Below, piece after piece: positions 1-10,198 of a stretch of 64,000 nt of DNA. Origin of the DNA: Gymnothorax reevesii (lineage: Eukaryota; Chordata; Actinopteri; Anguilliformes; Muraenidae); NCBI GenBank assembly GCA_029721435.1, contig CM056577.1:25747719-25811718 (forward strand). Reading direction: 5' to 3'. Below the pieces are notes generated by a model. That model searched no databases. It worked only from the letters and a program-made list of their open reading frames with translations, and was not told the DNA's origin. The translations under genes were made by a program, and so were the position numbers. Position 1 is the stretch's first letter. Each line of letters opens with the position of its first letter.

Positions 1-850
1 CAGGGCCCTGAAGACAGGGGGCACCAGGGGCTGAGCAGCAGGAAGGGAAGGCAGGACAGGGAATGCGGCTGAAGAACACACAGAAGAGATGAGGGGACCA
101 GAGGGAAAGTGCACAGGGCAGGGAGTGGTGTGAACGGGAGCGAAGTCAGATCGGACCTGAAGTGCTGCAGAGCTGGAACAGATATAGGGCAGGGCCACGG
201 GCAGACACAGGTGCAGGAACTTAATATAATTAAGAAGGGGTGGAACATACGGGAAACCTAATTACATGAAACAGAAACATTAACACACAGACGAGGATCA
301 CAAGACAATCCCAAAGACGGGATAAATAAACTGGGTAAAAAGACTCCTAAGTGTGCAGAATAAGAGCCAGAATAGATAATAAGAATGCCGAGGGTCTGCA
401 GAAAATTTAGCAAAGCCAGTGAATAGAAAAGCAAGAGGCGGAGACTAGAACAGGGCGACTGCTGAGAGATCATTAGTCAGTTAGTAAGTGCAGCTATACA
501 ATCCCGGGTGCTCATTAGTCGGTTAGTATTATATACAATATTTGTATGGTTAGTCATTTTAGAAAAACAACAAACTGTTAGTAATTGTTAGTACATATAG
601 GAAAGCAAGGGGAAACTAGCAAACGAGAAAGGAAGGAAGGCTGTAACCCAGAATCCATTAAATCACCCGAAATAGTGTCACAATCAATTAACACAGAAAC
701 TGCAACAAACAATGACGCGACCGGGGAGAAAGCAAAGACAGTACATCGGTAAGACGTGGACTGGACTTACACGGGAGAGGAATGAAATGTGAAACACTAA
801 GACATGGACTAAAAACCAACATCACAAAAATAATAAAAACCTAAAATTGA
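1..850. repeat. Purine-rich dispersed repeat, unclassified
   Basis: This stretch is strongly biased to A and G on the plus strand and has no credible ORF. Part of it (about 625-800) resembles 35215-35400: both contain an AGGAAGGCTG-type run, then a CATTAAATCACCCGAA segment, then a GAGAAAGCA segment followed by repeated ACATGGA-like words. Two copies in one window point to a dispersed element, perhaps the antisense of a retroelement end. No terminal repeats, RT motifs or target duplications are visible, so the class is open. Confidence 0.45.
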
Positions 851-884
851 CTAACCAAACACACAGACCCACGGACCATAACAA

Positions 885-1500
885 CCAGGTTTTAACACTA
901 ATTTCTTATACCTGTTTTACTTATTTATTTACTTGTATTTATTTCCATTTTATTCCAACAGGGTGGCCCTTTCAGTTAAGAAAACTGCTCTTCCAAGGGG
1001 CCCTGCACAGTAAAAAAAAAAAAAAAGTACATAAACCACCAAGTAGAAGCACAGCACATTTATATATTAAAATACATACATGACGAATGCCGAATTTGAA
1101 AAGTGGTTAAAATATGTTATACTTAATTCAGGCAAGAGATAAAAAGTCTACAATATGTCTTGAATGACTGCAGAGAAGTTATGGATCGGATATATTGAGG
1201 TAAATTGTTCCATAGCATTGACACTTGATAATGGAGAGATCTTTTGTAATAGTCAGTGTGAGGTGTATTTTTTTAAGGGGGCAAGATAAAGCCTGCCTAG
1301 TTAAAGATTTGATTTCACGAGAAATGAATATTGCCTTTGAATATCCTGGGGCTAGGCCATTCATTATTTTAAAAAATGACAAGATAGAACTGATATTGCC
1401 ATCTTTGAGTATCCATTTATTTTTCTCAGTAAGCCAAAAATTTTGCCAATGAGGTGAGCTAATTTTGTCAATATTTAGCTCTAGATTTGCCAATGGGATA
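885..1500 (-). pseudogene. LINE 3' end remnant (CR1/L2-like), antisense
   Basis: Read on the minus strand, 1493-1179 encodes a 104-residue open segment containing KIMNGLAPGYSKAIF, which resembles the C-terminal region after the reverse transcriptase of CR1/L2/Rex-type LINEs, where a 'NGLAP' motif is common. Further along the minus strand is a GGGCCCCTTGGAAGAGCAGT-type segment and then an A-rich (AAATA)n tail near 890-960, the usual 3' end of these fish LINEs. The reverse transcriptase itself is missing, as expected for a 5'-truncated copy. Clade assignment is inferred from motif resemblance only. Confidence 0.5.
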
Positions 1501-1817
1501 GGAAAATTTCACCAGTCGAGCACATAGTAACTTAGAATATTCTATAATTTCTACTTGAAAGAGAAAAATTAGGAAGTTAAAACTCACTGAGATTAGAGGA
1601 CTGGTTAAGACAGACATTTTTGCAGTGTATGAAAAAAGTCAGCTCTGTTCAATGTATGAAGAGCCATGAGGCTCTTTATTTGGAAATAAATGGAGTTAGA
1701 ACAAGCTACTTACATTCTTTGAATTATTAGCAGCTTAAATCCATGGCACTGGCCGTGGGGCATGGTGGAAAATTGTTCAGTTTTATTTGACCTACCTTGG
1801 AACTACCCAATTATTAT

Positions 1818-2042
1818 CCCCCGCCAGCACAAAGTCTGAGGGGGATATAGGTTTGACCTCCGTCCGTCTGTCCATGAGTGTGTGCGTGCGTGTGTGCGTG
1901 TGTGTCTGTCCGTCCGTCCGAGAGAAAGGGGACAACTTCTCTCAGAAACTATTAGAGATAGGACAACCAAATTTACTGTGTAGCTTCAGACCATAAAGGC
2001 CTTGATTGAGACCGAAAATAAGAAGCACACGATTGGCGGGGG
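1818..2042. mobile_element. Helentron-like non-autonomous element (HINE type)
   Basis: The 225-bp segment begins with CCCCCGCCA (1818-1826) and ends with its exact complement TGGCGGGGG (2034-2042). It carries an internal tract of CCGTCCGTCTGTCC and GTGTGCGTG-like short repeats. Short subterminal inverted repeats around a microsatellite core are typical of Helentron-associated elements (DINE/Pearl-like). No coding capacity is seen. An alternative is a small TIR element of another class; no target duplication was recognised. Confidence 0.4.
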
Positions 2043-2592
2043 ATGTTGTAGACCATGTCGACTTGTTTTATATATCATGGGTTACACTAAAACTCACAGA
2101 AAAATGAAAAGTTCCAGAATTGCACATTAATTAGTAAACAGCCTCTAATTAAGGGCCACAGAGATGACTGGTATTAGTTTGACACCAGGGGCTCTGCACA
2201 GTGTACTGTCCAATGAGACTGCCTGAAATCAGGGACTTCCCCATGGTTATTCCCCAGTGGTGTGCCGTCAGATGTTCCGAGGGCCGTCAGTAACCTCACC
2301 CTTTACCGCTCGATTGTCCTCAAGCTGTTCTCGTTCAAGGTCAACTAATTAACATTAAAACAATTAATCGACTGAATGATCAAGACCAATCCATGGTCCA
2401 TGATAATACATAATAATGAAAAAATGAATGTCTATTGCTTACATTTATATTAATTGATATGGCATTGTAAGGATGCCCATATAATGCAAAAAAATCCAAA
2501 ACTGTCGCTGGCTTTGCAGCATTTATTTTCACCATCACTCAACTGTGCATCGTACCTAACAATGCACTTTAACAGTGACTACATTCAGAATA
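2043..2592. other. Spacer without recognisable features
   Basis: AT-rich sequence with no ORF of interest, no tandem repeat and no clear transposon ends. It directly precedes the left end of the Tc1 copy. Confidence 0.4.
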
Positions 2593-4185
2593 TACAACCC
2601 CAATTCAGAAACAGTTGGGACAAAGTGTAAATTGTGAATAAAATAAAAATGCAATGACTTTCAGATCAAATGAGCCAATATGTTCTTTACAATACAACAT
2701 AGATAACATTTCAAATGTTGAAACTGAGACATTTTACATTTTAATCCACAAAATGAGCTTATTTCAAATTTTCTGGCTGCAACAGGTCTCAAAAAGTTGG
2801 GACACAGGTAAAAAAGGGCTGAAAAAGCTAGTATTAAAATATAAGAGAATCAGCTGAAAAATACATTTGGCAAGTAATTAAGTTAACTGGCATCAGGTGT
2901 GTAACATGATTGGCTGTAAAAGGGATGTCTTAGAGAGGCTGAGTCTCTCAGAAGTAAAGATGGCCAGCGGCTCACCAACCTGTGACTGCTTGCGTAAAAC
3001 AATTGTGGAATTCTTTAAAAACAATGTTCCTCCACGTCAAATTGCAAAGGCTTTGAAGGTCTCATCATCGACAGTGCATAACGTCATCAAAAGATTCAGA
3101 GAAAATGGAAAAATCTCTGTGCGTAAGGGACAAGGCCGAAGATCTTTACTGGATGCCCGTGATCTTCGGGCCCTCAGACGCCACTGCATCACTCACCAGC
3201 ATGATTCTGCCATTGACATTACTAAATGGGCCCAGGAATACTTCAAGAAACCACTGTCTTGACAGTCCGCCGTGGCATTCACTGATGCCACCTAAAACTC
3301 TATCATGCAAAAAGGAAGCCATTGTTCAGCATGATCCAGAGGTGCTGCCGAGTTCGTTGGGCTAAGGCTCATTTACAATGGACTGTAGCAAAGTGGCAAA
3401 GTGTCCTGTGGTCAGACGAGTCCAAATTTGACATTCTTTTTTGAAATCATGGGCATCGTGTCCTCCAGGCTAAAGAGGAGAAAGACCACCCCTCCTGTTC
3501 AATTCAAAAGCCAGCATCTCTGATGGTATGGGGATGCATTAGTGCATATGGTGTGGGACACTTGCGTGTTTTAAAAAGCACCATGAATGCTGAAGGGTAT
3601 ATAAAGGTTTTAGAGCAACATATGCTTCCCTCCAGACGGCATCTATTCCAGGGAACGCCTTGTGTAACTCAGCAGGACAATGCAAAACCACATACTGCAA
3701 CTACTACAACAGCATGGCTTTGTAGTAGAAGAGGCCGTGTGCTGAACTGGCCTGCCTGCAGTCCTGATCTTTCACCAATTGAAAACATTTGGCGCATAAT
3801 TGAACGTCCGTCAAAGGAGACCAAAAACTCTCCAGCAGCTGAAAGACTGTATTAAACAAGAATGGGATCAAATTCCAATGGCGAAGCTCAACAAAGTTCT
3901 CCTCAATGCCCAGGCGCCTCCACTTTGTGTTCAAAAGAAGAGATGATGCTACACCATGGTAAACAGGCCCCTGTCCCAACTTTTTTGAGACCTGTAGATG
4001 CCAACAAAATTGAATTGAGCTGATTTTGTTGATAAAATTGTAAAAATTTCTCAGTTTCAACATTTGCTATGTTATCTCTCTTTCATTGTGAATAAAATAC
4101 TGGCTGGTGTGATTTGAAAGTCATTGCATTTTGATTTTATTAACAATTTACACGTTGTCCCAACTATTTCGGAATTGGGGTAGTA
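2593..4185 (+). mobile_element. Tc1-like transposon, copy 1 (decayed)
   Basis: The left end reads CAACCCCAATTCAGAAACAG and the right end is its near-complement, ending GGAATTGGGGTAGTA; both abut TA, the Tc1/mariner target. Inner inverted repeats (AGTTGGGACA..., ...TGTCCCAACT) and matching subterminal AAATGCAATGACTTTCA/TGAAAGTCATTGCAT words confirm the pair. The 1.6 kb length matches intact Tc1 elements. It shares ends and coding region with the copy at 37502-40199. Confidence 0.92.
2960..3960 (+). pseudogene. Tc1-type transposase pseudogene (copy 1)
   Basis: Starting at the ATG at 2960 (MASGSPTCDC...), the N-terminal part is a helix-turn-helix DNA-binding domain with PRQIAKALKVSSSTVHNVIK. 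The frame breaks near 3262, and later pieces are read in other frames. Recognisable catalytic landmarks are SDESKFDI near 3415-3440, QQDNAKPH near 3673-3696 and SPDLSPIENIW near 3763-3795, which carry the D, D and E residues of the DDE domain. Multiple frameshifts mean it cannot make active enzyme. The family normally cuts and pastes the element at TA dinucleotides in the nucleus. Confidence 0.9.
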
Positions 4186-4189
4186 GAAA

Positions 4190-4498
4190 GGATTCATGTG
4201 GCTTATCGCTTGATGAGCCTCGCAAGCTAATTTACGCAAATCTGTGCTGTTTCACAAGCTACACGGGTGCAGAAACTATTAAGACACACTGATATTTTAC
4301 GCAGTCATTTATGTGCGGATGCTAAAATCTTATAATTTTGTGGTGCAACGTATAACAATGCGATCAAAAATAAATTAGACTGTCCTCGACTCTACAAATT
4401 AGTCTGAGCAACTGTTGCTAATCAGGAAAAGTAAACTGCAAGAGGTTTAAGTTATTAAGCATTGAAAGGTGGGGTTTCTGCCGACGGACCGCCACTGC
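4190..4498. mobile_element. hAT-type remnant, right end only
   Basis: The segment is similar along about 300 bp to the right half of the hAT element at 38221-38877. Shared stretches include TTGCTTGATGAGCCTC versus TTGCTTAATGAGCCTC, GTGGTGCAACGTATAACAAT versus GTGGTGCAATGTATAACAAT, and AAAAGTAAACTGC followed by AGGTTTAAGT. It ends in GACGGACCGCCACTG, which fits the CAGTGGCGG terminal repeat of that family. The left half is absent; it may have been lost when the Tc1 element landed next door. Confidence 0.65.
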
Positions 4499-4574
4499 TG
4501 GTATCCCCGATCATGCCAGCCTCCAGCTGATGTATTCGTGTTGTGTTTGATGAAAAAGGACAATTTCCTCACTA

Positions 4575-4913
4575 ACTGAGACAACATTCATCAAAATAAC
4601 TGAATGTGCTAACAGATGGAAAGACCTGGATGAAGCCCAGTGTGATGTCACCAAGTATTTGATCGGTAATCTTGAAAACGAGGGCAATAGTGGAGGTCAT
4701 GTCTGCATTAGTACAAACAATGGGGCAAACAATAGTAATGCTGTCTGTTTATCTGGCACTGATTCTCGGGCAAGTGTGCAGTGTATGCTTAGCTGCGGTA
4801 ATGATTTTCATCCTCAGTGCTACAAAAGGTTGGCTGATAAGCTCGTGAATAAAGGGTTCAATAACGATTGCATCAGAAATGTGTTCAGGATGCTACTGAA
4901 GATCCCACATTAG
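4575..4913 (+). CDS. Short coding-like ORF with Cys/His residues, unidentified
   Basis: The frame is open from 4575, after a TAA, to the stop at 4911-4913: about 112 codons with no ATG near the start, so it would be an exon or a fragment. It looks less random than other ORFs nearby. Early it reads ITECANRWKDLDEAQCDV, and late it reads CMLSCGNDFHPQCYKRLADK, a Cys-x4-type cluster followed by FHPxC. Such Trp/Cys/His-rich N-terminal pieces occur in uncharacterised transposon-borne proteins of fish, but I cannot name the family. It lies immediately 3' of the hAT remnant and may belong to another element. Could also be chance. Confidence 0.35.
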   Translation, partial: TETTFIKITECANRWKDLDEAQCDVTKYLIGNLENEGNSGGHVCISTNNGANNSNAVCLSGTDSRASVQCMLSCGNDFHPQCYKRLADKLVNKGFNNDCIRNVFRMLLKIPH

Positions 4914-5565
4914 CCGCGTACGTGGATAGGCCTAAACGTTTTTGTGTCAGGTCGACCGAATCCCCTGCTACCAATTTTCTTCCGACTTTCTCTGGCTCAT
5001 TTCCCCTCTGTGTTTTTGGAAACGTTAGCTGACTTCTACATTTTACTTCCTCATATCTATGCAAATCCATCTCATTAAAGGGCAAAAGTACAAATGGCAG
5101 AGATCTGAGCGTGGGTGTGGTCTGAGGTCTGACATGACAGAGTAATACTGCCAGTTTGCACAATAACAGTGATTTTCAAATGTCTCCAACCTTTTGAAAT
5201 GGATAACATTGATGTCTTTGAAAGAATGGTTCATTGAGATATGTACTGTATGTTTTCAATGAAAATTTGCTGAGGAGAATTAGCCCCCAACTTTTCCATG
5301 TGAAATTAAAAAACCAATAACATGGCACCTCCGATCACATTAATTTATACCTTTTTTTCAGACTATTTGAAATAATTTACATTTTTTGAATGAACACTTG
5401 AAGTCAGGAACCATACTGTCAGGAGCTCAATGTCTTGTTTAAAAATAATTTTCTTGATTAAATACTTAATCTGGAACATTTTCAAAATAGTAATTCAAAA
5501 TGATATAAGCAAATTCTTTTAATGGAGAGTGAAGGTCGAAGTCTGTTATTTGGAGTACCGCTACT
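4914..5565. other. Spacer without recognisable features
   Basis: No credible ORF, terminal repeat or tandem array was seen in this AT-rich stretch. Confidence 0.4.
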
Positions 5566-5567
5566 TG

Positions 5568-5670
5568 CATGCACACACCCACACACACACACACACACAC
5601 ACGTGCGCGCGAGCACACGCGTACACGCACACACACACACACATATGCGCGCGCACCCGCGCACACACGT
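5568..5670. repeat. Compound (CA)n / (CG)-interrupted microsatellite
   Basis: About 100 bp of alternating purine-pyrimidine, mostly CACACA with GCGCGC and CGTG interruptions. Overlapping ORFs of His/Thr or Cys/Val repeats in all frames are artefacts of this repeat. Alternating CG/CA runs can adopt Z-DNA. Confidence 0.95.
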
Positions 5671-6299
5671 GCACTTTGGTCCAAGGTTCTCTCGCAGAAG
5701 CGATGGGTTGCAGTTGAATCATTGCACAACATGACACAGCATACTGGCACTTGCATGGCACTTGTTTCCCGTCAGCCACCATAACAGGTATTGGTAATCG
5801 CACACAGATTTCAGTCCAGGAGCGCCAGACACCAAGCAGCCTCTTCAGAGTGAGGGTAAGAGTGATTTTCATTTCACTGCAGTAATCAGCACTCTCTATT
5901 CTTCCAGCAGTCTGTGTACTCTAAAGTGTATTTACTTTCTCTGGGAGAATTGTATTTCTCACAGGTTGAGCATGTGGATTCCTTAATCAGATACTGATGT
6001 GAAAATTACTGCTTGTAATTGAAAGCAGTGGGCTTCTCAAACAGATTGACTTAGAATCAAATGAAAAGGAAAGAAAGACTAAAATCCAGCCAAGTCATTA
6101 CTACCACATATTTGCTATTTGTTGGAAGCATTCTGTTCAGACGCAAGGTATCTTGCACCTTCAACTGTTTAAAATATAAAGCTGAATGAACTTCAGAAAC
6201 TTAAGAAATGCTGCCTGCTGCATTGCATTTATTAGGTTGCTTGAATTAAATTCCCTTGTTCTTTCAATAATGAGACTTCACTTTTAGCAAATTCAAAAA
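5671..6299. other. Spacer without recognisable features
   Basis: Unique-looking AT-rich DNA with no gene or repeat signature that I could support. Confidence 0.4.
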
Positions 6300-6565
6300 T
6301 GCTTTGCAGCAGGTTGCCATACTTCTTAAAACGAAATCAACTTTTCAAATTTTTCACATTTCCAGAGAAGTTGGGACGGTGAGTAAAATGGAAATAAAAA
6401 CAGAATGCATATATTTCATTGAAAATAGTGCAAAGACAACAGGTCAAATGTTGAAACTGAGACATTTTCATGAGACAATACACCTGGGGGAAAAATTTCA
6501 CAGCTATTTGGGTTAATTAGCAACAGGTCAGTAAAATGATTGGGTATAAAATGGGGTTGTAAAAT
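6300..6565 (+). mobile_element. Tc1-like transposon 5' fragment (second family)
   Basis: The segment follows the left subterminal region of a common fish Tc1 element: AGTTGGGACGGTGAGTAAAA, then AATAAAAACAGAATGCA, then AATTAGCAACAGGTCAGTAAAA and ATGATTGGGTATAAAA. Transposase coding sequence and the right terminus are absent, so this is a truncated relic. It differs from the 2593 and 37502 copies in this region and is probably a separate subfamily. Confidence 0.6.
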
Positions 6566-6628
6566 ACACTCAAATTATACTACAAAAAGAAATTTATTTA
6601 ACCTTCTCCCTCTACGGCTTATGAGCAC

Positions 6629-6637
6629 ACACACACA

Positions 6638-6683
<46 letters not shown>
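6629..6683. repeat. (CA)n microsatellite
   Basis: Near-perfect CA dinucleotide array of about 55 bp with one CT interruption. Confidence 0.95.
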
Positions 6684-6687
<4 letters not shown>

Positions 6688-6689
6688 GA

Positions 6690-7650
6690 CATTAACAAAC
6701 TAACACACAAAAGATGATGAACATGATATCTGTGGTTTCCTCTCTCCATGGGCAGAATGGTAATTACAATGAACTTTTCTGTTTAACTATGTGAACATAC
6801 AGTACATATAAACTTGTGTCAGAGTTGTGTGTTTGTGTGTGTGATTGCGAGTCAAAGTTAATATTATTATTATTTATACATTATTTATTCATATTTTAAT
6901 TCTTTATTCATTCATTGATTTTGTGAAAATTAAACGTCTCTGTTATCCTTACTGCAGAACCACAATTATCAACTGTCATCTAGACCATTCAGTGAGGAAA
7001 CAAATGCATTTACAACCACAGGCTTCCTCTTGCAAAAAACCCACAACTTCTGCCCAATTTCAAGCAAAATCACATGCTGGGTGATCCATGTCTTTTCACA
7101 TGAGGCCCTATCAGCAATCTAACAGACAGTAAGAACATGAGGTATGCTGTAGCGGTTACTGACAGGACACATGCTATTATGACTGTTTACTTCCTTGGAT
7201 ATTTGGTGCTTCTCTTAACTAAAATGTTTAGAGGAGTTGTAGTTTATGTGGCTTCTTGGCACCTTGTAAAACAGCATGTGTACATTATTTATTGACATTA
7301 ACTAAAAAATTCTGCGCACATTTAAGCCTTGTTTTTTATCCTTTGCTCTGTGTTTTTAATCACCCCTGACAGTCGGGTCAGTAGAGGTCCTACGCTCTCA
7401 GAAAGTGAGTTATTTGGTTTATGTAAAGAATAGGGACACGCAAGAAAACTTTCCTTCATGGAGCCCTTCATCTTCGGTATGAGTGGTTTGATGGTTCCCA
7501 GGTTAACCGTTTGACTGCCTGCTCAACCTTCTGTTAGAGCCCATTTTAAGTCACTGTCTCCAGTACAATCTTTACACTTGGTTGAGGTGTGTAATGCTGT
7601 TAAGTTTCATCAGTTAAGTTGAATATATCTTTCAATTATGTAGATACAAT
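6690..7650. other. Spacer without recognisable features
   Basis: No ORF with recognisable motifs, and no terminal or tandem repeats. AT-rich up to the Harbinger-like element. Confidence 0.4.
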
Positions 7651-9044
7651 GGCCCTCATTTATCAAGCTTGCGTACACCAAAAAAAATGGGTGTACGCCA
7701 TATCTCCAGCAATAGTCGGCATTCATCAATCTGAACGTGAGTGAACGGTCCGCAAAAATCTCACGCCAGCCCTGACCAGGTGTACGCAAATCTGAAAACA
7801 GCGAACAACCTGCAGGAACGAGTGCAGCTGTCAAAATGAGTAATAAACTATATGCAGCGATGCGGACGTCATGCTGTTGTTGTTCTTATTAGTAAAATAA
7901 ACAAATAGGCTAAATAAATGAATGAATTAATAAATTAATTAAAGTAGGTTGTTTCCAAATATAAGTGTAATTAATTTCTCTACACAGATGTCTTTAGCCT
8001 ATTTATTTATTTAATAAATTTATTAAATAAATAAATAAATTGCACCTGTGTTGAGAAATTAATTACACTTATTTGGAAACAACCTGCTTGTCAGAACAGA
8101 AGGCTGGCAATTACAATCAATCTGATTAAGCGCAATGCGTGGCTTCACAGATATGCAGTGTGATGGGTCAGATGCTCATCCAATAAGATATATATCGGCT
8201 AACCAACACTCTGACCGTGATCACATTTTGACAATGGCAGATCTTCTATTGCAAGAGGACTAAGCTTCTGTCTGATGTGAGAGGAACTGTCGGCACAGAG
8301 AAGATCTCCTCCAGGAAAGTGACGAGTGGCCGCTCGTTTTGTGTGGTACCCAATAAAATGTCATGGAGTAACACTATTAAAAGTACAATGAAGAGTGGTC
8401 TCTGCAGACTATATTTTAACAATTACCCTTATGCAGCTCCGATCGAGGCGGTGGGGACTCATCCGCTCCTCGAACGGTGACAGCTGGAGGTTGGAGTCTG
8501 GTTAGCCTCCACCGGTCCATGCGCTGCTAAACACCGCAACCCGTTTTTTGGTGGCGATCTTAAAATCGGACCACTTTTTTTTAACCTACATGTAAATCAT
8601 TTGGATTGTCAATTATGTAGGCTTTATTACATGAAATATCATGGATCTATAAAATGAATTTATTATGGCTGATGTTATTCGCTCTTATGCGTGTGGCCAA
8701 TGCTATTTTTTCTTCCTGGCCACACTTATAAGTGCGTAAGTTGATGATCATTCCAGTCCCGCTTATAGAAAGTACCGCTTAAAATAAGTTTGGCCATCTT
8801 AACCGTCTTTCGAGAGTCCCTGTCATGAAGTGGGCAGGACTATGCTTCCCGGAGCATGAATTTATAGGGGCGTGTTATGTAAATTGCGATGATGTCAGCC
8901 GCCAGATTTATCAATGCCACGGCAGTTCCACACCGAAATCTGCGACGTACACACTTTTAGTAAATCAGACGTGACACCTGGCGAACGCTGATGTTTACAC
9001 CAGAATCTACACCAGATCCTATGCAAGTTTGATAAATAAGGCCC
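7651..9044. mobile_element. Harbinger-like non-autonomous DNA transposon
   Basis: The left end is GGCCCTCATTTATCAAGCTT (7651-7670). The right end, read on the minus strand from 9044, is GGGCCTTATTTATCAAACTT, giving roughly 20-bp imperfect inverted repeats. They are flanked by AT on both sides. Ends of the GGGCCTCATTTAT type are familiar from PIF/Harbinger-like elements of fish. The 1.4 kb interior has no transposase. It contains an inner palindrome with arms at about 7946-7980 and 8053-8085. Confidence 0.72.
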
Positions 9045-9289
9045 ATGACTCAAATGTGTTTTACCAAAAAGTTGAGCAGACAGCTCAAGAGTTAAAGCAT
9101 TTTGCCTTGAATTGAATCCTTGAACTTGATATGGTTCCTCAATGGTAACAGAGGGTACCTTCTGGAACTGCTATTTTCTCTAAGAGACTAAGACTGATGA
9201 TCGCGTACACTAACCCAAAATTCTGAGGTAAAATATTGGTGCTGTGAATTTTTGAATATTCATTTTGACTGCAATGCATTCCAATTCCC

Positions 9290-9291
9290 AG
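9290..9291 (+). promoter_or_regulatory. Candidate splice acceptor before gpr141 coding exon
   Basis: TGCATTCCAATTCCCAG ends in AG at 9290-9291, 16 bases before the ATG. Mammalian GPR141 has its coding sequence in one exon preceded by non-coding exons, so an acceptor just upstream of the start is plausible. The pyrimidine tract is weak. Confidence 0.35.
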
Positions 9292-9307
9292 GATAACAAA
9301 GAAGAAG

Positions 9308-10198
9308 ATGGAACATCTGAGCAAATCCAACACCTCCAATTCCACCAATGGAAGACTTACCCTGGAATATCAGATCGCCTTGGTTGCCATATACTCGATT
9401 ATATTTGTAGGAGGCATAGTCAGCACTGCCCTCATGATCAACATTCTTAAGTCGAACATCCGATCGGTGACCACCATGGCCGTTCTCAACTTGATTGCCG
9501 TGCATCTCCTCTTCTTACTTACCGTCCCCTTCCGGATTTACTTTTACGCGACCAAATCGTGGTATCTGACCCGCGGCTTTTGCAAGGCGGTAAGCGGCAT
9601 GATCCATGCGCACATGTACATCACGTTCATCTTCTACGTTATAATCCTGGTGATTCGCTACGTTAGGTTTTTCAGTGGGAGGGATCAGGTGGCCTTTCAC
9701 AGGAAACTACACGCTCTGTTGGTCAGCTTAGCCGTCTGGGGCGTCGTCCTCATCATAATTCTACCGGTTTTTGCGATCAAATACGGGGGTTCACAGGACG
9801 TGAACGACGAGACCTGCTTCAACTTCGGCGGAGAGCTGGAAAAGGGTGCTGTTGCGGTGCTGAATTACATCATCATCGCCGTCGTTCTACTGGTCGCGTT
9901 TTCTCTCGCTGGCTGCCAGATCTGGATTTTCGGCTTGGTCCTGACTAAATACAAAACCAGTTTTTATCAGCACCAGGAGTTTTGGGCCCAGGTAAAAAGC
10001 CTCTGCTTTGTGCTGGTTATGCTCACGTGTTTTGTGCCATATCACATATTTCGGATATGTTACGTGAGGGACCATACCTCCCTGGAGAATGTGAATGAGG
10101 TATTTCTCGCCGTAACTGCTCTCAGCTGCTTGGACATGTTAACTTTTATGGGCAGAAATGTTTATGGGACATGCAACTCTGGCTGCTGCTTCAGGTAG
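9308..10198 (+). CDS. gpr141: Orphan G-protein-coupled receptor GPR141
   Basis: Intact single-exon 296-residue seven-helix receptor of the plasma membrane. It matches what I know of vertebrate GPR141 in many places: RSVTTMAVLNL (52-62), LLTVPFR (70-76), HMYITFIFYVIILVIRY (102-118), HRKLHAL (131-137) and HQEFWAQVKSL (222-232). The N-terminus has N-glycosylation sites at N8 and N11. C92 and C170 are the expected extracellular disulfide. The DRY motif is IRY (116-118), CWxP is CFVP (241-244), and the NPxxY position reads CLDMLTF (274-280), so activation motifs are non-canonical, as in the mammalian protein. C289, C293 and C294 could be palmitoylated. The start has A at -3 and G at +4. Its ligand is unknown to me. 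The human protein is slightly longer (about 305 residues). Confidence 0.93.
   Translation: MEHLSKSNTSNSTNGRLTLEYQIALVAIYSIIFVGGIVSTALMINILKSNIRSVTTMAVLNLIAVHLLFLLTVPFRIYFYATKSWYLTRGFCKAVSGMIHAHMYITFIFYVIILVIRYVRFFSGRDQVAFHRKLHALLVSLAVWGVVLIIILPVFAIKYGGSQDVNDETCFNFGGELEKGAVAVLNYIIIAVVLLVAFSLAGCQIWIFGLVLTKYKTSFYQHQEFWAQVKSLCFVLVMLTCFVPYHIFRICYVRDHTSLENVNEVFLAVTALSCLDMLTFMGRNVYGTCNSGCCFR

Noticed and set aside
8277..8480. 67-codon ORF in the Harbinger-like element
   Set aside because: No transposase or Myb-like motif; too short and unrecognised to call coding.
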